From the NCBI RefSeq assembly GCF_964656455.1, contig NC_135717.1, positions 151,331,793-151,395,792 on the forward strand: a DNA stretch of 64,000 bases, written 5' to 3'. This document shows, piece after piece, positions 58,113-64,000 of this stretch. Every line of letters begins with the position of its first letter. Positions within the stretch are counted from its first letter, which is position 1. The stretch comes from Halichoerus grypus. Taxonomy: Eukaryota > Chordata > Mammalia > Carnivora > Phocidae. The notes under the pieces were generated by a model. It ran no database searches. It saw only the letters and a list, made by a program, of their open reading frames with translations, and had not been told where the DNA came from. The position numbers and the translations under genes are program-made.

Positions 58113-58247
58113 GCACTGGGTGTTACACACAAACAATGCATCATGGAACACTGCATCAAAAACTAATAATGTAACGTATGGTGATTAACATAACATAATA
58201 AAATATGTTATTATGATTAACATAATAAAATAAAATTTTTAAAAAAA
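58113..58247 (+). mobile_element. 5'-truncated carnivore L1 (3' tail only)
   Basis: 'gcactgggtgttacacacaa', 'atcatggaacactgcatca', 'gtatggtgattaacataaca' and an A-rich tail form the 3' end of a carnivore L1. Exact 11-bp duplication GAAAATACAGA at 58102-58112 and 58248-58258. About 135 bp, non-coding. It is the only recent L1 seen here. Confidence 0.85.
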
Positions 58248-58479
58248 GAAAATACAGATGTGCACAGTTAGAAGAAGCTGTCCACTTAGAGGCAACATCG
58301 CCAATAGATAGAAGAAGTGATTAAACAGAATGAAAATGCAAATGTATATCCAAATCCCCCCTGGCAGATGAGGGCATGTTTGTGGCCATACAACATTCCT
58401 CTCCTAGAAGTATTGCCAAAGGTCAAATGAAGAGTTTTCCAGAGGCTGGCTATCCAAGGTTTAGATTTAGATTCAGATG

Positions 58480-58700
58480 CAACTAATGGTTATTGAGGGC
58501 CAGACATCTTGCAATGAGTTTTCAAATAGCTTAGTTAACTGACTGAATTTTTGCAATCATTCTGTGAAGTACATATTAAATCAAATAGTTTTATAGATCA
58601 GGAAACTGATTCTCAGAGAAGTTAAGGGACTCACCTAAGATTCAAGAGATGATCATAGAGGAGTCTGGATTCCAACAGCGGCCACTCTCCTAGTTGAGAT
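58480..58700 (-). repeat. MIR relic
   Basis: 'tattgagggccagacatctt', 'ttttatagatcaggaaactg', 'attctcagagaagttaaggg', 'gagtctggattccaacag'. Confidence 0.7.
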
Positions 58701-59159
58701 CGGTGCCTGTCCTCCCTCAGAAGGAGTTGCCTCTCCAGGTTCCATTTGTGTCCCATGATTCAGTGAAAACAGAAGCTGCGAAATGTGGGCAGGGTACCTG
58801 GCAAGGACAGCTTTCTCTGCCAAGTCTTAGGAAGCAAGTCAGAGCCAAAACATAACTCCCCACCGGGCCACGTTGGTAGCACTCCGGGGGATTAAGAGAT
58901 GAGTTAGAATCCAGAGAGTGTTCAGTTCCTCTGAGGGTATTGTTGGCTCTGTTCAACCCCTTCGGCTGCTCTTAGAATTTAGGAAGCAACACAGACGTCG
59001 CTCTGACAGTTCTGGCTGGCACACCAGTGCGTGTCCAGAAACTGAATATTGCAAGGTCGTTTGAAAAATATTGCTCCTTTAAGAATATTTCTCATTTAAG
59101 AGTTCGGTCTGGCCCAGACCCAGTAGAGTCAAAGTATTTTGAGAAGAGTTGGAAGATCC
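58701..59159. other. No gene seen
   Basis: Mixed composition, no repeat recognised. Confidence 0.5.
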
Positions 59160-59290
59160 ACTCTAACAGTAGTAGTAGTTGTGATGGAGGTGGTGGGCGT
59201 GGAGGTAGGAATAGCAGTGAGGGAGGGGCGGTGGGAGGGGCGGCGGCAACAGCTCCGGCGGTCCCAGTGGCCCCGGCGGCAGTGTGGGAG
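59160..59290. promoter_or_regulatory. GC-rich patch with trinucleotide repeats
   Basis: An (AGT)n start at about 59168-59180 passes into GGTGG- and GGCGG-rich sequence with several CpGs and two GGGGCGG boxes (GGGAGGGGCGG near 59220 and 59235), in an otherwise A/T-rich desert. ORFs here read low-complexity Gly/Ala/Arg. Could be a small CpG element. Function is unknown. Confidence 0.35.
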
Positions 59291-59560
59291 TGGTAGTCCT
59301 AGCTCACACATACATAGTGCTCAGCCTGCCAAGGCACTGCGCTAAGTGCTGTGATGGATACTGACGTTAAGTCTCACACCTCCGCGAGGTAGGTGCTATT
59401 ACGATCCCCATTTTTCAGACATGAATGTAAGGAAAGGAGTAACTGAGTAACTGCTCAAGTCACGGGGCTGGGATGCCACAGATCCAGCATCCCACTCAGG
59501 CAGCCTGATTCTAGAACCCCACTCTCCACCGTGAAGCTATACTGAACGTAACAACAGTAA
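59291..59560 (-). repeat. MIR, long copy
   Basis: 'aaggcactgcgctaagtgct', 'cacacctccgcgaggtaggt', 'tacgatccccatttttcaga', 'aagtcacggggctgggatgc', 'gattctagaaccccactctc'. Confidence 0.8.
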
Positions 59561-59674
59561 TGCAATGCTTGATAAATAATCATCATGATCGTTTAAATAA
59601 TCACAATTTAAATATTTTAATACCAATTTAAAATTCTTTATAATAATACTTCCAAAGCGTTAACAAGAATCATT

Positions 59675-59830
59675 AAATAATAAAAATCTAGCATCGATTA
59701 AACTCTTATTAAATTTCAGGTGCCGTGCTTTGCCGTGTGTTTCGTTTAATCCTCATAACGACATTCTAAGCTAGATGTTATTATGATCATCACTTTTGCA
59801 AATGAAACAATTAAATAAGTCAATAAGCTG
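59675..59830 (-). repeat. MIR relic
   Basis: 'tttcaggtgccgtgctttgc', 'tttaatcctcataacgacat', 'tagatgttattatgatcatc', 'aaataagtcaataagct'. Confidence 0.65.
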
Positions 59831-60039
59831 GGGTAGAGGTGTAGCACTCTAAGGGGGACGCGTGGGATTTGCATCTTCACAGAGTAAATCTCTAGGGGAG
59901 GCCCTTACACATGCTTCTTTAAACCATAAGCCTTTGAGATATGAAGCTACCTTACCTGAGGAATAATCAAGATGTTATTGTCTACCTATTGTACGTTCAA
60001 TATCCTTTCCGTGGAAGACAAAGAAGTACAAGGCAGAGT

Positions 60040-60440
60040 ATTTTACCATGATTGGAGAGGGACCTGAAGCCACCGCAGAGAGGGACAAGGGGCAGTGGGA
60101 AGCGACACTGCGGGGCTAGCCTCGAATCTGCAGGCACTGAGATGAGGACCTGGGGAGTGAGGGCGGGTAGGTATCTAGGAAGACAGGAGAAAAGGAGGCA
60201 GTCTTTATTCTGCCTGCTGGTTCATTCACTTAAACCGGATCGACCCCCAAATTGAGTTAACTTTGCCCAGAAGGCAGCAGGACAGTCTGCTGGGTTGGGT
60301 TTTCCGCAGGATGGATTTGGGCTGCGCAGGCTGGAACCCGCAGGCAGGGTTCCCCTCCCGCGAATGGCGAATGGGCAGCCGGGCCACCGACGCCGCACTC
60401 GCGGGACAGCGGCTCCGCTCCCTGCCCTGCCGCTAAACTG
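60040..60440. promoter_or_regulatory. Isolated GC/CpG-rich patch
   Basis: CpG-containing block, densest at 60305-60430 ('gcagccgggccaccgacgcc', 'gcactcgcgggacagcgg'), flanked by A/T-rich sequence. It has no repeat content I recognise. Possible enhancer or unmarked promoter; no exon can be shown. ORFs 60052-60255 and 60295-60477 are GC-driven. Confidence 0.4.
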
Positions 60441-60834
60441 GCTCCAACTGGGATGGCTCAGAAAACCTTGTATTTAAGAAATACAAGCATGTTTCTGAAT
60501 CAGGTCATTCTCAGGACACACTTGAGACAAATTCAAATACTTATTTTCACACACTGCCAGCGAGGGGAAAAATGTCGCGAAGTGTTTAAATGCCCTCTTC
60601 TGTGCAGAGGATGGTGAGCTCCAAACCCAGGGGCCAAAATGCTGCAAGGATAATCTGAGATTTCCAGTGACTTTGTGCCAGGACGTCCTCTTTAATTGCA
60701 TCTTCCCATGTAGTCTGGCTTCCATTTACTTATAGGGAGCTCCAGCATTGGAGCCCTAAAAGGCTGATAGGAAGACACATACTTGCCCTTAAATAAATTG
60801 ATAAAGTGGAAGGAATGAGGAATTTCCAGTAGAA

Positions 60835-60904
60835 GACAGAGGTTCAAATCTTGGTTGTGCCCATTATTTCCTGTGAGACTTGGGAAAATGTTACTCATAC
60901 ATGT
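60835..60904 (+). repeat. MIR fragment
   Basis: 'gacagaggttcaaatcttgg' then 'ctgtgagacttgggaaaatg' follow MIR sense. Confidence 0.55.
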
Positions 60905-61095
60905 ATTCAGTTTTCAGATCTTTTTTGAGCACATCTGTGCCAGACATTATGCTGGGTGCGCCATATTTAGTGATAAGCAAGGGGGCCAACGATCCCTGTT
61001 CTCAGGAAGTTCACAGCCCAGGCAGCGAGACAAACAGTTATTAATTACAACTGTGGTAAACACCATAAAGGAAATATTCAGGATGCTGTGAAAAT
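60905..61095 (-). repeat. L2 relic
   Basis: 'ttttttgagcacatctgtgc', 'cagacattatgctgggtgc', 'cctgttctcaggaagttcac', 'gagacaaacagttattaatt'. Confidence 0.65.
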
Positions 61096-63342
61096 TTATA
61101 AAAGAGGATATCAACTCAAAACAACACTGCCTCTCAAACTCTTCCTTTAAAGCCTGGGAATGCTATTTCTTGGCTTCATTTAATTGTGTGGTGATAAAAA
61201 AGAGTAAATATATCAGAAAATGCTATGTGAAAGTAACAAGTACGTACATTTTTTTTTTTAACTAGCATGGTGATTTCAAGAGCATGCTAATGTCCCTGAT
61301 GCCCTGCTTCGCATGGGACTACCACACACGGGTCACCCCCCACCACCACCACCCCGACCCCCCTCCCCTGCACAGGAAGGGAGTCCTGATGAAAGGCAGG
61401 CAGACATGTTAACCTTTCCCTCTCCACACCTGTGTGCACGCTGCCTGAAAAGAACCAAACCTGCACTTCCTAAGCTTCAGTATTCTCCTGTCATGTAACT
61501 ACGTTTCAGAAATCCTCCAAAAGCATACTTAGAGGCCATCCAATAATCTTTTTAATCTTTTAACCAGAAAGTTTTGCTATCTGATTTGACTTTTTAATTT
61601 TATATATTAAAAAAAACCCTCTCAGATGAAACATTTTCGATTATACATTTTGAATCCAGGATTTTAACATGTCTGGCAGACAGAAATGTCCCAGAAGGCA
61701 AGAAGATTCATGTCCCTATATTTTATAAATTCGTGTTCAAATTCTGCAGCCAACCTAAGTATTTTTTTTTCCTTGAGGGTAATTAAATATTATTATAGTG
61801 GCTACTTCTGCCTGAAATAATTTCTTCAACTTGGAATTCATTGCTGTCTTCAGTTAGAGAAACACAGTGTTCAAGTTCCCAAAAGTCCAGATTTCCACAT
61901 ATGTACTTTATTCTTTTAATGATGAAAAAATAAAACCCTTTGTACTTTTAAACAGAGGAGGCTTGACTTTTCAAATTGGGGGGTGCTTCTTATTACTACA
62001 AGAAGGCATTCTGCTGAAATCTACCTTAGTTCCAGGACCTGGTTTATGGTTGGGAATAATAGGCAGCAGAGCAGAAGAGAGAGAGAGAGAGAGACTTCAA
62101 GTTTATATTCACATTTAAATGGTTATTGCAACAATTTTCTGCATTGGGTTTATGAAACTCTTTGCTTAAGCCTCATTGCTCAGATCTATCTATATCTGTA
62201 TCTATATCAATGAGTATAGTTTAGTCAAAGGGATCTTTCTTGGGTTTCTATTGAGATTTTTGTTGTTTCTTTTTTCTTTCTTTCTTTCTTTTTGTAATTT
62301 ACTCATATATCTAAAACCAGATTTCTGGGTGTCCTTTCACAAAGGAAAAGTTTGAGCTTTCAGAGTTTCTCAGTGAGAAGACATAGTATTCACATCATTT
62401 CATCTCCTCTTTGGATCCCAAACAGCTGCTGGGATCCTTGGATATCAAGTGAGAAGAGGAAGTGCTTTATAAAATGCCAGAGGCTCTCCCTCCCTTGGTT
62501 TATTTACTTCTTTTCTCCATTTTCCTTCCAACACACGATCTGGGTGATGGCCGATTCAGGGCAGAGATGATGTCAAACTGCTGTCAAGCCAATTGCATGG
62601 AAAAAGAAGAATGAACATGTTCGCTCTTCAAAATGATAGATTCCATGGCTCCACATTCATCATCTGGCTCATTGTGACCAACTCTGCTCAGCCCACCACA
62701 GGGTGACCTCGTTAGCACTGCCTATGCCCTTCCTGCCACCGTGGCCACCGGGAGGCTCCGCGTGTGTGGTGTGGTGTGTGGTGTGGGCTAATGAGGTCTG
62801 AGTCATGGAGTTTGGCTCTGTCCTTTCCAGCTGGCAGGCCTACAAGTGCCAGAGAAAGTCAAAGGGCCACACTCAGACAGACACGTCTGTTGACGAAAGG
62901 GAAGTGTCCTCATCTTCTTGGTGAGATCATCCACGTGACCTGTGCTGAATGATTGTCAGACAGTCAAAAGGCCCCGAGCCTTCAGTAAATTCATGTACTA
63001 TCTGGAGGTAAATTTATCATCCAAGACAGCCTGCTTTGCAGACTGCAACGTGCATATCCTTAGCGGGAGAGGTGGCTCCGGGAGAACACAGCATGTGTCC
63101 CTGGAGCATCTGTTTTATTATCCTGGGAGATCGAAAACCTTTTCTAGAAAACTAATGGTCTTGTTTGATGTCTAATGCCAAAGTGGGATAAATCTTAAAG
63201 GTGAATAAAGAAACTTCAAAGAGATTTTGCACTTGGGCAAGGCCCTCATAGTCCTTCTCTCAACCTTCTCTCCCAATCTCCCTCAAAACTCTCCCTTTTC
63301 TCTGCTACTTCAGTGAGACAGTTTAGATCGAACATCTTAAGA
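61096..63342. other. No gene seen; 2.2 kb
   Basis: C-rich block with four C-runs at 61336-61368 (quadruplex-capable on the minus strand), (GA)n near 62074-62093, (TTTC)n at 62272-62293 and a GTGTGG repeat at 62760-62788. No interspersed repeat or credible ORF. Confidence 0.5.
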
Positions 63343-63505
63343 CAGTGTTTTCCAAACAGTGGGTCATGACCCATTAGTGGGTTGTGAAAATAAATTTAGT
63401 GAGTCGCAACTAACACTTAAAAAATGAAATAAAATAGAACATTTGGGTTGCAATGAAATGAATTCCTTACTGGGGACCATGGTAAAAAATGTTTCAAAGC
63501 TGCTG
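63343..63505 (+). mobile_element. hAT-like miniature element
   Basis: Starts CAGTGTTTTCCAAACAG, has 'gggtcatgacccattagtgg', 'gggttgtgaaaataaattta' and ends GTTTCAAAGCTGCTG, the decayed inverse of the start. Flanks TCTTAAGA and CCCTAAGT may be a worn 8-bp duplication. Confidence 0.7.
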
Positions 63506-64000
63506 CCCTAAGTGATCGATTTCCATAACTCCTTCCTACACATAAAACAATCATTTAAAAAATCCTGACGATGATTAAAGCAACTCCTTTTTTAATGACA
63601 CACTGGCCATGTCTGCTGATGAAGAAGAACAAGAAGAAATCACATGCTTATCCGAACCTCAGCCTTGGTATCTTATTATTTTTTCTTAAAGCAACCTCTA
63701 AATTTTCCATGGTAGAAGATAGAAGCGATTCAGGGCATGGTGTGTGTGAGTGTATGGGTGTGTGGCTTCTAAGGAAAGGAAATCACGTTGCTGGAAAGTG
63801 AAATCTTCAGACATAGTTTTTTATTTCAAGGCTTTCCAGTTACATGGCATCTTTAAAAAATTTGACATACAAAATTGTTTGGATGTTGGAATCCAAATCA
63901 CGTAATTTCTCTTCCAGATGTTCTGCTTATTTGTGTAGTTCTTTTTAAATCTGTGTGTATAAGCCAGTGCTCAAGAGTATTGCTGTATGTTCAGATCATC
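63506..64000. other. No gene seen
   Basis: Unrecognised A/T-rich sequence to the window end. Confidence 0.5.

Noticed and set aside
1..64000. CRISPR arrays, prophage, operons or other prokaryotic systems
   Set aside because: The DNA is clearly mammalian: spliced BTG1, CpG island and carnivore SINEs. The microsatellites and short direct repeats lack spacer-repeat structure.
1..64000. tRNA, snRNA, rRNA or microRNA genes
   Set aside because: tRNA-like A- and B-box sequences occur only inside Can-SINEs and MIRs; no free-standing folded RNA gene was recognised by eye.

Overview
The window is mammalian nuclear DNA holding one recognisable protein-coding gene at its left edge, with about 62 kb of non-coding sequence beyond it. 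Nineteen carnivore tRNA-Lys-type SINEs (Can-SINEs) identify the order Carnivora. Their sequence (head module with GCGCCTGGGTGGCTCAG, 'ctccctgctcagcgg' body, AAATAAATAAAATCTTT tail) is neither the dog-type nor the cat-type subfamily, so an arctoid caniform (bear, seal, mustelid or relative) is the best inference. The species cannot be fixed from the sequence alone.

Positions 1-2460: BTG1 on the minus strand. Exon 1 (1485-1338, 49 codons plus 1 nt) and most of exon 2 (361-1) encode the anti-proliferative CCR4-NOT adaptor BTG1. Only the last base of codon 170, codon 171 and the stop lie outside the window. A 976-bp intron with consensus GT/AG ends separates the exons. A TATA box, CCAAT box, CRE/ATF-like sites, GC boxes and a forkhead site lie upstream inside a CpG island that runs well past the gene start.

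Positions 2460-64000: the 5'-flanking side of BTG1, a gene desert. I find no other convincing exon, intact ORF or RNA gene. Its content is mostly dated repeats: Can-SINEs (usually with readable target-site duplications), MIR and L2 relics, MaLR-type solo LTRs, a Tigger-like DNA transposon, several hAT-Charlie miniature elements, one short carnivore L1 tail, two ancient L1-like fragments and microsatellites. SINEs crowd 12.9-21.0 kb and are absent from the first 6.9 kb, from 30.6-36.6 kb, 39.8-48.2 kb and the last 11.4 kb. The repeat-free stretches are the natural places to look for distal BTG1 regulatory elements. Two isolated GC-rich patches near 59.2 kb and 60.3 kb, and a pair of octamer sites near 9.6-9.8 kb, are the best candidates.

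No CRISPR, operon, phage or prokaryotic-type system is present and I do not see a novel multi-gene system. The notable findings are structural: a SINE with a triplicated 14-bp B-box module, two opposed SINEs whose target duplications abut exactly, a SINE lacking its 3' tail yet flanked by a duplication, an apparent tail-only retroinsertion, a perfect 17-bp-arm palindrome, and a promoter-proximal G-quadruplex motif. Bounds of ancient repeats are approximate and family names for hAT and LTR relics come from memory of consensus sequences.
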